34,125 nucleotides of DNA from Thermoanaerobaculales bacterium (GCA_029287235.1 JARFRM010000132.1:1-34125), one strand, 5' to 3'. Shown: positions 8,892 through 17,762, numbered from the stretch's first letter. Notes: generated by a model not told the origin, from the sequence alone. A program made the numbers and translations.

Positions 8892-9286
8892 AGGCTTTAA
8901 CCGAAGTATTCATGAGCTGTCTGCTGCGGCCAACGATGCATCCGCGCCAGCCGAGTTTTCTCACCTTGGGGTGCTCACCTCGGAGCGCCAGCGGAGAGAC
9001 GCAAGCCGCGGAGCGGTGCCAGCGAACGTACCGTCAAGTACAAGCCGCGCCCAAAGGTGAGAAAACTCGACTGGCATCGGCGCCTCGCTGCCCTCGCGAC
9101 GAAACCTCATGAATACTTCGGGTTAACCCGTTCGCCCGCGCCGGCATCTCGAGACCGGGGAACCGATCCCGTTGGATGAAAAGCGTCTCGACAACGAGGC
9201 GCTGAGCCTGCTCTGAGTCATCTGTTCGGGGCTCGTGCGGTCGATCGACTACCATGTTCCCTGAGAGATCCGGAGGGGGGTGTACC
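8892..9286. repeat. intergenic gap holding a 230-bp element with inverted arms
   Basis: The gap between the metalloprotease and the M20 peptidase is occupied mostly by an element from 8897 to 9126. Its outer arms (8897-8916 and 9106-9126) pair over 20 of 21 positions, and its inner arms (8946-8967 and 9054-9075) pair over 21 of 22. About 86 nt separate the inner arms. No open frame in it looks like a gene. The remaining sequence, 9127-9286, contains the upstream region of the next gene. Confidence 0.8.
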
Positions 9287-10834
9287 GTGAAGTCCCGATG
9301 CGTACTTGTGTTCGTTGTGATGTTGGTGAGAACCGGGTTCGCGGTCGGGGCGGGGGAGCCCTCTGCTGAGTCGATCCTCGAAGCGGTTCGTAACCACCGC
9401 AGCGGGCACGAAGTCGAGATCGTCACAGAGCTCGCCGAGTTCGTGGCCCTGCCGAACATCGCTGCCGATCTCGAGGCCATGGAGCGCAATGCCGTCCACC
9501 TGACCGGGCTGCTCGACGCCCGCCGTTTCGACGTGTCCCTGCTTCGGGCCGAGGGCGGGCCGCCGGTTGTTTTCGCGGAACGTTCCAGCGAGGGGGCCGA
9601 ACGGACGGTGGTCTTCTACGCTCACTACGACGGCCAGCCGGTCGTGTCCGAGCTCTGGCACAGTGACCCCTGGCGGGTACTCATCCGGGAAGGCAAGGTC
9701 GAAAATGGCGCCGCCGAAGTCTCCGTGGACGAACTGTCGCCGCCCCTTGATCCGAACTGGCGGCTCTACGGGCGCTCGGCCTCGGACGACAAGGTCTCGA
9801 TTGTGGCGCTGCTCTCGGCCGTTGATGCTCTCGACGCCTCCGGGATCGTCCCGAGCGTCAACATCAAGCTGGTTCTCGACGGCGAGGAGGAGCGCGGATC
9901 GCCGCACATTGCCGAGATCCTCCGTGCCAACCGTGAGCGCCTCGAGGCCGATCTGTGGATCTTCTGCGACGGACCCATGCACCAGACACGGCTTCCCCAG
10001 GTGGTCTACGGCGTGCGAGGGGTAACATCGGTTCACATGACGGCGTACGGTCCTTCGGTGGCGCTCCACTCGGGCCACTACGGCAACTGGGCGCCGGATC
10101 CCGGGATGCAGCTCGTGACATTGATCTCGACCATGCGCGACCCCGAAGGCAACCTGTTGATCGACGGCATCGACGATCTCGTTCGCCCCCTCGGTGAGAC
10201 CGCCCGGGCGGCCATCGCGGCGGCGCCGACGGTGGAAGAGAAGCTCAAGGAGGATCTCGCCCTCGGATGGACCGAGGGCCAGCCGACACCGCTAGGGGTT
10301 CGGATCTCACGGCCGGCCATCAACCTTCTCGGGTTCTCGGTCGGTGCGGTCGGAGCCAAGGCCAAGAACGCGATCTCTCCAGAGGCCAGGGCGGTGGTGG
10401 GCTTTCGTCTCGTCCCCGATGTGACCCCAAAAGCGATTCGAGAAGCCACCGAGGCCCACATTCGGAAACAGGGTTTTCACATCGTCCACTCCGAGCCCGA
10501 TGAGGCCGTGAGACGAACACACGAGAAAGTTCTCTGGCTCGACTGGAAAATGGGCTACCCGGCCCTGTGGACCGACATGGACCTGCCCGTCTCGCGGGAT
10601 GTGGCTCGGATCGTCGACGGGGCGGTGGAGGGACCCATCGTGCTCACACCCGGGATGGGCGGCAGCTTGCCGCTGGTGGTCTTTTCCGAGATCCTCGGTG
10701 AGCCTCCGATCGTGGTCGTGCCCATCGCCAACCACGACAACAACCAGCACGCGCCGAATGAAAATCTCAGGCTCGGCAACCTGTGGCAGGGGATCGAGAT
10801 CTATGCTGCGTTGATGGCGAGGCTTGGGGAGTAG
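9287..10834 (+). CDS. exported M20 family metallopeptidase
   Basis: This encodes 515 residues. The GTG at 9287 is preferred over the ATG at 9254 because GGAGG lies just upstream at proper spacing and the protein then begins with a signal peptide (MKSRCVLVFVVMLVRTGFAV, to about residue 22). Metal-binding and catalytic motifs of M20 dipeptidases/carboxypeptidases appear in order: YAHYD (H113, D115), SASDDK, DGEEERGS with the Glu pair, an FCDGP Asp, and a C-terminal NQHAPNE His. The middle part is the lid/dimerisation domain. The family hydrolyses dipeptides or N-acyl amino acids using two zinc ions; the substrate cannot be read from sequence. With the metalloprotease upstream it could serve peptide scavenging, though a long gap separates them. 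Confidence 0.9.
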   Translation: MKSRCVLVFVVMLVRTGFAVGAGEPSAESILEAVRNHRSGHEVEIVTELAEFVALPNIAADLEAMERNAVHLTGLLDARRFDVSLLRAEGGPPVVFAERSSEGAERTVVFYAHYDGQPVVSELWHSDPWRVLIREGKVENGAAEVSVDELSPPLDPNWRLYGRSASDDKVSIVALLSAVDALDASGIVPSVNIKLVLDGEEERGSPHIAEILRANRERLEADLWIFCDGPMHQTRLPQVVYGVRGVTSVHMTAYGPSVALHSGHYGNWAPDPGMQLVTLISTMRDPEGNLLIDGIDDLVRPLGETARAAIAAAPTVEEKLKEDLALGWTEGQPTPLGVRISRPAINLLGFSVGAVGAKAKNAISPEARAVVGFRLVPDVTPKAIREATEAHIRKQGFHIVHSEPDEAVRRTHEKVLWLDWKMGYPALWTDMDLPVSRDVARIVDGAVEGPIVLTPGMGGSLPLVVFSEILGEPPIVVVPIANHDNNQHAPNENLRLGNLWQGIEIYAALMARLGE

Positions 10835-11108
10835 GGGGTGGAATCGGTCCATCGCACGGTTGAACCGCAAGGACGCAAAGGACGCGAAGGCATCGCAAAG
10901 CCATCGCAATCGAGAGTGGGCGCCGCGGGGATTGAGGGTTCTCTGACTGCGTGGTGACATTCTCCTTGCCGGTAGGTGTCTGGAGGGCAGGCTGGCAGGT
11001 TTCGCTCGGATCTTCGCCCGGCCGAGGAAAACCACTCCCACTACCATCGCCAGGCTGGAGGTCCACCCCCAGAACCGTCGCAAAGAAGGTGATTGAAGCG
11101 GCTTTGTG

Positions 11109-11129
11109 GAGCAGGCTTCCAGCCTGCTC
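11109..11129. repeat. REP-like hairpin, copy 4
   Basis: It is identical to the copies at 5653 and 5952: 9-bp arms GAGCAGGCT and AGCCTGCTC around TCC, again within TTGTG...ATGG. Confidence 0.85.
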
Positions 11130-11493
11130 ATGGCGTGAGAAGCATCGGCCGGATTCACGGCAAAGGTGACGGCTGCGGTCACGGTCACTAGGGTCGTCCA
11201 TCGTGCCCGGCCTTCCGGGCCGCGGCGGCCCGGCGTCGCCCAATCAGCGTGGCCGTTCGGTGGTGACTGGGAGTGCGGCCCGCCCCGGTGAGCGTTTTTC
11301 TAGGGAGCACGTCGGATTGGCCTTGATCGGACGTGCCGTCCTTGATCAATGTTCGGCCTCGCGGGGCGTTTCGGTCGGGTGGAAAGTAACGCCGAACATT
11401 GTCAAGGGGGGCACTCTCGGGCAACAGCGATGATGGAACCATGTCGGGATCGCACCTGCCGTTGCTCCGGAGACGGGTTCTATCAACTCCGGC

Positions 11494-11747
11494 CTTCTGA
11501 GTCGCCTTTGGCGACCCAGCGTCGCACGGGCAGCGTGGTCATTCGGGCTGGGATAGGAATGGCGGTGACCACGCTGCCCGTGCGCCGGCGGCCTCATTCG
11601 TGGCCGGGAGAGATGACCCGAGAGGGTGTTGCCCGAGGGAGCCCGGTACGGCATTTTGTGATACGTGACGCGTGCCGGAGCGGGACGCCGGCAAAATGCC
11701 GGACCCGGCACCCCGCCGCACGCCGTTATCCTGCGTTCTGTGGAGGG
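11494..11747 (+). repeat. structured repeat element, unit A
   Basis: Hairpin I has an 18-bp perfect stem (11524-11541 with 11566-11583). Hairpin II has a perfect 10-bp stem (11649-11658, CGGCATTTTG, with 11692-11701, CAAAATGCCG) that extends outward with two mismatches. A conserved tail, GGACCCGGCACCCCGCCGCA..., follows. The same order occurs inverted at 17875-18135. No protein-coding pattern is visible. Confidence 0.8.
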
Positions 11748-12000
11748 TGTCGACCACGCTGCCCGCGCGCCGGCGGCCTCCTGGCTAGCGGGAAGAGATG
11801 CTCACGGCGTCGTCGCCGTGGAGTGCCCGGTATGACATTGTGCGGAAGGTCATGCCTTGCGGGATGGTTCCTGGGAGCACAATGTCAAACCCCGCCCTCC
11901 CGGTGAGCGGTGGTTTTCGTGTCCTGGTACGGTTTCGGACGCCGGACCCGGCACCCCGCCGCACGCCGTTTGCCTGTGGAGGCGCGATACTGTTCACTGC
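11748..12000 (+). repeat. structured repeat element, unit B (tandem, 5' truncated)
   Basis: It begins with only the right arm of hairpin I, then the spacer, hairpin II (11834-11843, GACATTGTGC, with 11877-11886, GCACAATGTC, extendable to 15 bp with one mismatch) and the conserved tail near 11946-11990. It follows unit A directly, suggesting partial tandem duplication. Confidence 0.75.
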
Positions 12001-12015
12001 CGCTGCCGCTGCCGG

Positions 12016-12444
12016 TCAGTCCCAGCCGTCGGGGTAGTTGGTATCAACCGCAATGGCGGAGTTGACGAGTTCTTTCGCGGCCTTCGCGTAAGGGAGAAGT
12101 GCAAACAGGCTGCCTTTGGAGAGCTTGAGCTTGCCGCCCATGAGACCGACGATGGGGTCGGTCTTGCCGGCAAGCACGCTTTTCCACGTCGATGGGTTGG
12201 CCTTGATGTGGTACGGCGCTTCGTCGAGCTCGGCCTGGGAGGCGGTGGCGGCGCCGCGGCAATCGCCGTGCCAGAGATCAGCGATGACGATACGTTCCTC
12301 GGGGATTCCCATGTCGCCATCGACGGTCATGATCATCCCGATGGCGCCCTCCCATTTGGTGGCGGCCTTTTTGTAGTCGTCGTTGGCATTGATGGCGTCG
12401 GCCCAGAGATCGGCCCAGTCGCTGGTGAAGATTTCGGCTGCCAT
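12016..12444 (-). CDS. SCP-2 sterol-transfer family protein
   Basis: This encodes 142 residues. The ATG at 12444 is chosen for the GGAGG just upstream; the frame extends to 12477 with no better start. The fold signature is the alternating pattern leading to GKLKLSKGSLFALLPYAKAA at the C-terminus, typical of the sterol carrier protein 2 family, which holds a lipid or fatty-acyl ligand in a hydrophobic tunnel. There is no signal peptide, so it is presumably cytoplasmic. The length is close to stand-alone SCP-2 domains. It is separated from the upstream gene on the same strand by a strong hairpin (12491-12543), so it may have its own transcription unit. The ligand is unknown. Confidence 0.75.
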   Translation of the reverse strand: MAAEIFTSDWADLWADAINANDDYKKAATKWEGAIGMIMTVDGDMGIPEERIVIADLWHGDCRGAATASQAELDEAPYHIKANPSTWKSVLAGKTDPIVGLMGGKLKLSKGSLFALLPYAKAAKELVNSAIAVDTNYPDGWD

Positions 12445-12490
12445 GGCTCCTCCGTGTTGGTGTTTTCTGAGCTTCAAGGATAACCCAACT

Positions 12491-12543
12491 CCGAGAGGTC
12501 CAGAGAATCGGTCGCCGAACGACCGATTCTCTGGACCTCTCGG
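12491..12543 (-). terminator. 24-bp perfect hairpin between two minus-strand genes
   Basis: Arms 12491-12514 and 12520-12543 pair perfectly over 24 bp with a 5-nt loop; outer segments 12486-12496 and 12548-12557 can add further pairing. It lies 15 nt after the stop of the zinc-ribbon protein and upstream of the SCP-2 gene. Position suggests a terminator, but no T-tract follows on either strand, so it may instead be an mRNA-end stabiliser or a palindromic repeat. Confidence 0.55.
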
Positions 12544-12558
12544 AGAACTCGGAGTTGC

Positions 12559-14592
12559 TCAAGGATGGCTAGGGCCTCTGGTCGCCTTCCGCAGCGCCTG
12601 ACCGCGGAACCGTCCGAGATAGCGCCGGAACGGATTCGTGACCACCTCGGGGATGGGCAGATAGACGAGCCGCCCTTCGGTCTCCTGTTCAGCTTCGAAG
12701 AGCCAGTCGGCGACCTGGTCGACCTTGACCCGGGCGAGGTCTCTTCGGCCGAAGGCGTTGGCCAGATAGAGCGGTGTGAGCTTCCGGGCTTCGGGTTCGT
12801 CGAGATGGATCGACCACGGTCGTGGCTCGACATCGAGGGGCCAGCGTTGGTGTACCAGGCGAAAACGCTGCCGAACGGTGTGATCGAAGAGCCGGTTGAA
12901 TGCTTGGCCCATGAGTCGCGAGTTGATGCAGCGGACGGCGGGAACGTAGATCCCGTGCTGGCGTGTGGGGGCATCGTCGCCGATCTGGTCCATGGTGCCG
13001 TCGATGCCGTCTTTGAGATGTGCGAGATCGGTGATGAGCTCGCCGCCGCCGGTTCGGATTCTGAGAGGAAAGAGCCAGAAGGGCACGAGGTCGAACCCGC
13101 CATCGATGGTCTCGGTGCGCGAGTAGTCGACCACTTCCTTGCGGCTGCCCGAGACCCGGCAGACGCGGTGGCAGTTGTGGCAGAAGTGAACCACCGCGTC
13201 GCTGTCGAAGTCGAACTCGTCGCCGCAGGTCGGGCACTCCATGGGAACAAAGTGGAGGCCTCGACCGGGATCACGCGCCGGCTCCGGGAGCTCGGTGAGC
13301 AGGACGTCATGGTCGAAAATCGGGGCGGCGCCGATGACGGAGGCGGATGCGCTGTCGACCAGCAGGGTTTCGTGGATGCGCGGGCCGGTGACGTCGACGA
13401 TCCACCACGGTCGCCAGACGACGGCGTTGATCTCATGGACGAAGCGGGATCCGAGGCGGATGGTGCTGATGGAGCGATCGAGTTGTTTGCGGTCGAGACG
13501 GCCGAAGGCCCGTTTCAGAACCTCTTCGTCCAGATCGAGGGACAAGGTGCGCTCACCCGATCCACAGTCGGCTGCGGGCCGGAGGGCCCGCAGATAGGTC
13601 AGCTTGCCCATCTCGGGCAGATCGAGGACGGAGGAAGCGGAGGCGGAGGCTTCGATGGTGCCGATCTTGAAACCGAGGATCTTCTCGTGGTCCCCCTTGC
13701 GGCGACCGAAATCGGCCTGGAAGAGGGTCCCCATCCCGTGCCGATAGGGCGACAGGAAGCGGCGGGTGCGTCCGAGGTGGAGTTGGCGCTTGAGCTTGGC
13801 GCGATAGGCATCCGCCTTTTTGGCGACCATGGCCTCCGCGGCGGCCGCTGCGGCGTCAGCCTCCGGACGGGAGACCAGTGCTCCGGATGCTGAGACCTCG
13901 GTTGCAGCGACCTGCAACATGGGAACCGACGCCTGATAGAGCTTGAGATAATGCCGGTAGCGATAGTGATCGAGGAGCGCCTCCTTGAGCTCGGTCTCCG
14001 TCGGCGTTCGCTCGGGGAGGGTCAGGTAGAGGGTCTCCTCCTGGCCCACCAGAAGATGGTCGCTGCCGCAGAAGGTGCAGTGCGCCATGTGATGGAGGAC
14101 GGGCACCGAGACCTCGGCGCCGCACTCGGTGCATCTCACCTCGACGGCGTAGCCGGATTCGGGCTCGTCGCCGTTGTCGGGTGTGTCGGATTCTTTCTTC
14201 GGGACGTCGGATTGTCGCGGCATGGCTCCGACCGCGGATTCCAGCGATCTGGAGGATGACCCGGAGGATGCGTCCAGGGCGCCCGATGCCAAGGTGATCG
14301 GATTGTACGGCGTGTGGACCGAGGCCCAGAGACCTCCCACCACCATGAACGGGACGAAAGCGATGAGCGAACCCGTGGTGCCGGCGATGAGCAGGCTGGC
14401 CTGAGCCATGAGGACAGCGAGGGCCGCTTCGAGAGTTGGGCGACCGGCGGCGGCGAGCCCGGCGCCCGGGCTGAGGGCGTTGAGTCCGATGGCCGCCCAT
14501 GGATTGATCTCGCGCGATGCGAGCAGGAAATGCGCCACCAGAGCTGCGACCGGAGGGCCGAGAATCGCGATCAATACCCACAAGCCACTCAT
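12559..14592 (-). CDS. membrane protein with two zinc ribbons, function unknown
   Basis: This encodes 677 residues. The ATG at 14592 follows GGAGG by 9 nt and starts directly with a hydrophobic helix (MSGLWVLIAILGPPVAALVA); the open frame to 14724 is ignored. Two or three more membrane segments lie within residues 30-92. After a Ser-rich linker come a first zinc ribbon (C154, C157, C172, C175), a long soluble region with an Ala-rich helix (about 240-265) and a Leu/Lys-rich stretch, and a second zinc ribbon (C453, C456, C471, C474). The C-terminal 200 residues are soluble, with many Trp, Pro and Arg. I do not recognise the family. The zinc ribbons and topology suggest a membrane-anchored cytoplasmic protein. 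It is divergent from the SDR gene. Confidence 0.7.
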   Translation of the reverse strand: MSGLWVLIAILGPPVAALVAHFLLASREINPWAAIGLNALSPGAGLAAAGRPTLEAALAVLMAQASLLIAGTTGSLIAFVPFMVVGGLWASVHTPYNPITLASGALDASSGSSSRSLESAVGAMPRQSDVPKKESDTPDNGDEPESGYAVEVRCTECGAEVSVPVLHHMAHCTFCGSDHLLVGQEETLYLTLPERTPTETELKEALLDHYRYRHYLKLYQASVPMLQVAATEVSASGALVSRPEADAAAAAAEAMVAKKADAYRAKLKRQLHLGRTRRFLSPYRHGMGTLFQADFGRRKGDHEKILGFKIGTIEASASASSVLDLPEMGKLTYLRALRPAADCGSGERTLSLDLDEEVLKRAFGRLDRKQLDRSISTIRLGSRFVHEINAVVWRPWWIVDVTGPRIHETLLVDSASASVIGAAPIFDHDVLLTELPEPARDPGRGLHFVPMECPTCGDEFDFDSDAVVHFCHNCHRVCRVSGSRKEVVDYSRTETIDGGFDLVPFWLFPLRIRTGGGELITDLAHLKDGIDGTMDQIGDDAPTRQHGIYVPAVRCINSRLMGQAFNRLFDHTVRQRFRLVHQRWPLDVEPRPWSIHLDEPEARKLTPLYLANAFGRRDLARVKVDQVADWLFEAEQETEGRLVYLPIPEVVTNPFRRYLGRFRGQALRKATRGPSHP

Positions 14593-14774
14593 CGGCGACT
14601 TCCTCCACAATGCTCGTCGCACAAACCGGGAATGCCGGCGGTGCCGGATGGTTGTACGAGGCGGCGGCAGCTCGCTGGGGAGATGGACTCGTATGTGGTC
14701 ATCGAACTCTCCCATGATACCCATTCGGAGTTCGAGCCCCGCTCGGCCGCCGCTGGAAGATCAACGGAGGATCC

Positions 14775-15515
14775 ATGCTGGAAATACGGAATCGCAGGGT
14801 GATCGTTACGGGCTCGTCGAGCGGGATCGGCCTCGATGCGGCCCATTTGCTGCACGAGGCGGGCGCGGAAGTCTGTCTCGTGGCACGGCGGGGAGAGGTG
14901 CTGGCCGAGGTGTCGGCCGAGCTCGGCGATCGTGCCTGGTGGTACGCGTGCGATGTTTCGGATGCCGGCCAGGTCGAGGGTCTGGCGGGGGCCGTGAAGG
15001 CGAGGTGGGGCGCGGTCGACGGTCTGGTCAACAACGCCGGGATCGCCCCCATGGCGACTCTCGAGGACACCGAACCGGATGCCTGGGACAGGGTCTTCGA
15101 GATCAATGTGCGTGGCCCCTACCTTCTCTGCCGCGGGCTCGGACCGATGCTCAGAGACGGCGAGAACCCGGCGGTGGTCAATATCTCGTCGTCGTTGGCC
15201 GATCGAGCGATCCCGGGAATGATGGCGTACAACGCGTCGAAGGCTGCGCTCAACCACATGACCCGTTGTCTCGCCCTCGAGTGGGCGCCGTCGGTTCGGG
15301 TCAACGCCATCATGCCCGCGGTGGTGGACACCCCGATCCACGACGGAAGAGGGATGAGCCGCGAAGATGTCGAAGGGATGGGGGCCATGCACCCGTTGGG
15401 GAGGATCGGTCAACCGCGGGACATTTCGGCCATGGTGCTCTTTCTGCTCTCCGACGCGTCGTCATGGATGACCGGCGCCGTCATCCCGGTTGACGGGGGA
15501 ATCCTGGCGGCCTGA
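14775..15515 (+). CDS. SDR family NAD(P)-dependent oxidoreductase
   Basis: This encodes 246 residues, the usual length for classical short-chain dehydrogenases. GGAGG lies 4 nt before the ATG. Visible motifs are the cofactor glycine motif TGSSSGIG (12-19), NNAG (86-89), the catalytic Ser in ISSS (137-140) and YNASK with Tyr152 and Lys156. An Arg pair after the second beta strand (residues 38-39) favours NADP(H), by inference. C-terminal VDGG is typical of FabG-like members. The substrate is unknown. It is divergent from the zinc-ribbon membrane protein, with about 180 nt between the start codons. Confidence 0.92.
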   Translation: MLEIRNRRVIVTGSSSGIGLDAAHLLHEAGAEVCLVARRGEVLAEVSAELGDRAWWYACDVSDAGQVEGLAGAVKARWGAVDGLVNNAGIAPMATLEDTEPDAWDRVFEINVRGPYLLCRGLGPMLRDGENPAVVNISSSLADRAIPGMMAYNASKAALNHMTRCLALEWAPSVRVNAIMPAVVDTPIHDGRGMSREDVEGMGAMHPLGRIGQPRDISAMVLFLLSDASSWMTGAVIPVDGGILAA

Positions 15516-15738
15516 GAGTCAACAGTCGACAGTTGACAGTTCCATCCCGGAAACCAGCCGGTGGGTGGGACCGTGGTTTTTCAATCCGCGATCTGCGCTA
15601 TCTGCGGTTTCTCCGTGCGATGGTGCGATGGCTCTTAAACGCGATGTTCTTTGCGATGTTCTTCGCGTTCTTGGCGATCTTTGCGGTGAAACTGCGATGT
15701 GTTCTTTGCGTTTTTGCGATTCGGGCGCTCGCTTCGGG
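15516..15738. repeat. short intergenic repeat cluster
   Basis: Just after the SDR stop is a palindromic motif at 15518-15537 (GTCAAC ... GTTGAC around GTCGAC). From about 15595 to 15720 there is a degenerate run of short phrases such as CTGCGGTTTCTCCGTGCGAT and repeated CGATGTTCTT/TTTGCG, matching the right half of the cassettes at 24.2 and 25.2 kb. No gene was seen. Confidence 0.7.
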
Positions 15739-16215
15739 TCAGGGCGGGGGCTGTATCTCGATCTTACGTGAATCGTCGTCCGCGGTCGTGATCGCGACCC
15801 GCCACACCCTCGCATCGCCCGGGATCCAGGTGGCGAGGACATCCTTGGGCCACTCCACCGCGATGACGGCGGTTGGGTCGGAGAGCACCTCCTCGATACC
15901 GATCTCGCGGAGATCGGAGATCTCCTCGCCGAGGCGGTAGAGATCGACGTGGTGGACGGTTGTGATGGACCCGCGATCGCACCGGTAGCTCTGGAGAAGG
16001 ACGAAGGTGGGTGACGAAACATCGCCTTCGTTCCCGCCGAGGGCTCGGACCAGACCACGTACCAGGGTTGTCTTTCCGGCGGCCAGATCGCCCTCGAGGA
16101 GGACGACATCTCCGGGCTCGAGCCGATCTACGAGATCCTCGCCCCGAGACTCGGTGGCCTCGGCGGACCGACTCTCGAACGACTCGGCGCCGGCTGAACG
16201 GTTGTCGGGGCTCAT
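15739..16215 (-). CDS. tsaE: tRNA threonylcarbamoyladenosine biosynthesis ATPase TsaE
   Basis: This encodes 158 residues. The ATG at 16215 overlaps the stop of the upstream gene (ATGA), which decides the start; the frame is open 10 codons further. The Walker A is GDLAAGKTT (42-50), followed by the family motifs SSPTFVLLQSY, HVDLYRL and VIAVEWPK. TsaE is the P-loop ATPase that resets the TsaB-TsaD complex making the t6A37 base of ANN-decoding tRNAs. The fused or overlapping arrangement with the NAD(P)HX repair enzyme is a frequent bacterial neighbourhood. The C-terminal IEIQPPP end is ordinary. tsaB and tsaD are not in the window. Confidence 0.93.
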   Translation of the reverse strand: MSPDNRSAGAESFESRSAEATESRGEDLVDRLEPGDVVLLEGDLAAGKTTLVRGLVRALGGNEGDVSSPTFVLLQSYRCDRGSITTVHHVDLYRLGEEISDLREIGIEEVLSDPTAVIAVEWPKDVLATWIPGDARVWRVAITTADDDSRKIEIQPPP

Positions 16216-17762
16216 TCCTCGGCCGCTTCCTCGAGTTGCTGCCATGCGTCGGCGAGCAGGCCCGGGAGCTCGCTCGCAGGGACTGCGGCGGGGTAGATCT
16301 CGCCTCCGATCTCGCCGGCCCTTCCGTGCAGCCAGCAGCCGACAAGAGCGGCTCGGAGAGGTTCGACACCCTGGGCGAGCAGGGCGCCGATGGTTCCGGT
16401 GAGGACGTCACCCGACCCCCCCGAAGCGAGACCAACATCGCCGGTTGGATTGACCCATGCCTGTCCTTCGGGCTCGGCAATGATGGAGCCGTAGCCCTTC
16501 GCGATCACGATGGCGCCGGATCGTCGCGCCGCCTCACGCGCTGCGGCCAGTCGATCGGCGACGACATCGGGGGTGGCCGATCCGAGGAGCCGGGCGAGCT
16601 CTCCCGGGTGGGGTGTGAGCACCGCTGGGATCTCGCGGCCCGCCAGTCGTTCTGGCGACCCTGCGAGGAGATTGATCGCGTCGGCGTCGAGCAGCAGGGG
16701 GCCGTTCCAGTTGTCCAGCAGCCAGGTGATGGTTTTGTCCGCTCCGTCTCCGGTTCCCAGACCCGGTCCGGCTGCAATTGCGGTCATCCGATCGAGAATG
16801 TCCTCGAGCCCCTTTTCTCCGGCGACTGCTCCGGTGTCGTCTGAGAAAAGGGTGTGGGTCATGGCTTCGAGGCAGGCGGCATCGACCACCGGAACCACCG
16901 GTTCGGGCACCGCCATGGTGACCAGGCCGGAACCGATGACCACCGCCGACTTGGCGGCCATCGCCACCGCGCCGCCCCGACCGGGCGAGCCGGCAACGAT
17001 CAGGAGATGGCCGAAACGACCCTTGTGGGCATCCGGACTTCGGGAAGGAAGCATGAGGGTGATGTCGTCGCTCTCGGTCATCCGCAGTGAACACCCCGTT
17101 TCGATGGCGGTGGGGGGAATGCCGATGTCGACAACGGCTACCTCGCCGCAGCTGACGCAGGCGGGGGGGAGAGCGTGACAGATTTTGAGTGAGGCAAAGG
17201 TCACCGTGAGATCGGCCGGCAGGTGGGTGCCGGGGATCTCTGACGAGCCGCCGTTGAGTCCGGTGGGGACATCAACCGCCACCACCGGGATGCCGGATGC
17301 GGCCACCATGTCAACCAGATCGGCGAAACGGCCGGTGAGTGGCCGATCGGTTCCCGTGCCGAGGAGCGCGTCCACGACCAGATCGGTCGGCCAGTCGTCC
17401 AGCTGGGCTTCGATGACGGAGAGATCGTCGTCCTCGACGATAGCCATGGGGATGCCGAATGCCTCGGCGAGCTGATGGTTGGTGGCGGCGTCAGTACTGA
17501 GCCTGCCCGGGTCGCCGAGGAGGCAGAGCTGGACATCGAGACCACCGTTGTGGAGGTGGCGTGCGGCGGCGAATCCGTCACCGCCGTTGTTGCCGGGACC
17601 GCAGATGACGAGAATGCGACGGGCGTCGGGGAAGGTCTCCCGGATCGCGTCGACAACACCGGTGGCGGCGTTTTCCATGAGTACGATCCCGGGGACGCCG
17701 AGGTCCTCGATTGTGCGTCGATCCGCCTCGCGCATGCCTTCGTTGTCGAGTATGGGGAGCAT
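16212..17762 (-). CDS. nnr: bifunctional NAD(P)HX epimerase / ADP-dependent NAD(P)HX dehydratase
   Basis: This encodes 516 residues. It repairs hydrated NADH/NADPH: the N-terminal YjeF_N epimerase (about 1-215) carries GPGNNGGDGF, and the C-terminal ribokinase-like dehydratase (about 225-510) carries LTPHPGELARL and the glycine motif SGGSGDVLTG (more often TGGTGDVLTG). The ATG at 17762 follows AGGAGG by 5 nt. The frame stays open to 17930, but that extension reads through the structured repeat copy at 17.9 kb and an Ala-rich tract and matches nothing in the family, so it is excluded. The stop overlaps the tsaE start by four bases. Confidence 0.93.
   Translation of the reverse strand: MLPILDNEGMREADRRTIEDLGVPGIVLMENAATGVVDAIRETFPDARRILVICGPGNNGGDGFAAARHLHNGGLDVQLCLLGDPGRLSTDAATNHQLAEAFGIPMAIVEDDDLSVIEAQLDDWPTDLVVDALLGTGTDRPLTGRFADLVDMVAASGIPVVAVDVPTGLNGGSSEIPGTHLPADLTVTFASLKICHALPPACVSCGEVAVVDIGIPPTAIETGCSLRMTESDDITLMLPSRSPDAHKGRFGHLLIVAGSPGRGGAVAMAAKSAVVIGSGLVTMAVPEPVVPVVDAACLEAMTHTLFSDDTGAVAGEKGLEDILDRMTAIAAGPGLGTGDGADKTITWLLDNWNGPLLLDADAINLLAGSPERLAGREIPAVLTPHPGELARLLGSATPDVVADRLAAAREAARRSGAIVIAKGYGSIIAEPEGQAWVNPTGDVGLASGGSGDVLTGTIGALLAQGVEPLRAALVGCWLHGRAGEIGGEIYPAAVPASELPGLLADAWQQLEEAAEE

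Larger units (their letters stand above)
10835..12015. repeat. long repeat-rich intergenic region
   Basis: There are about 1.2 kb without a credible gene. In order: a half-copy of the TTGAACCGC... repeat at about 10856-10910; a REP-like hairpin at 11109-11129; an inverted repeat whose arms AATGTTCGGC and GCCGAACATT lie near 11347-11400, within a region partly resembling the structured element; and two tandem units of that element (11494-11747 and 11748-12000). The right end carries a short GCCGCT tandem tract close to the 3' end of the SCP-2 gene. Confidence 0.8.

Noticed and set aside
12565-13893. 442-codon plus-strand open frame opposite the zinc-ribbon protein
   Set aside because: It is antisense to a gene with a good start, membrane helices and zinc ribbons; the frame itself has no motif.
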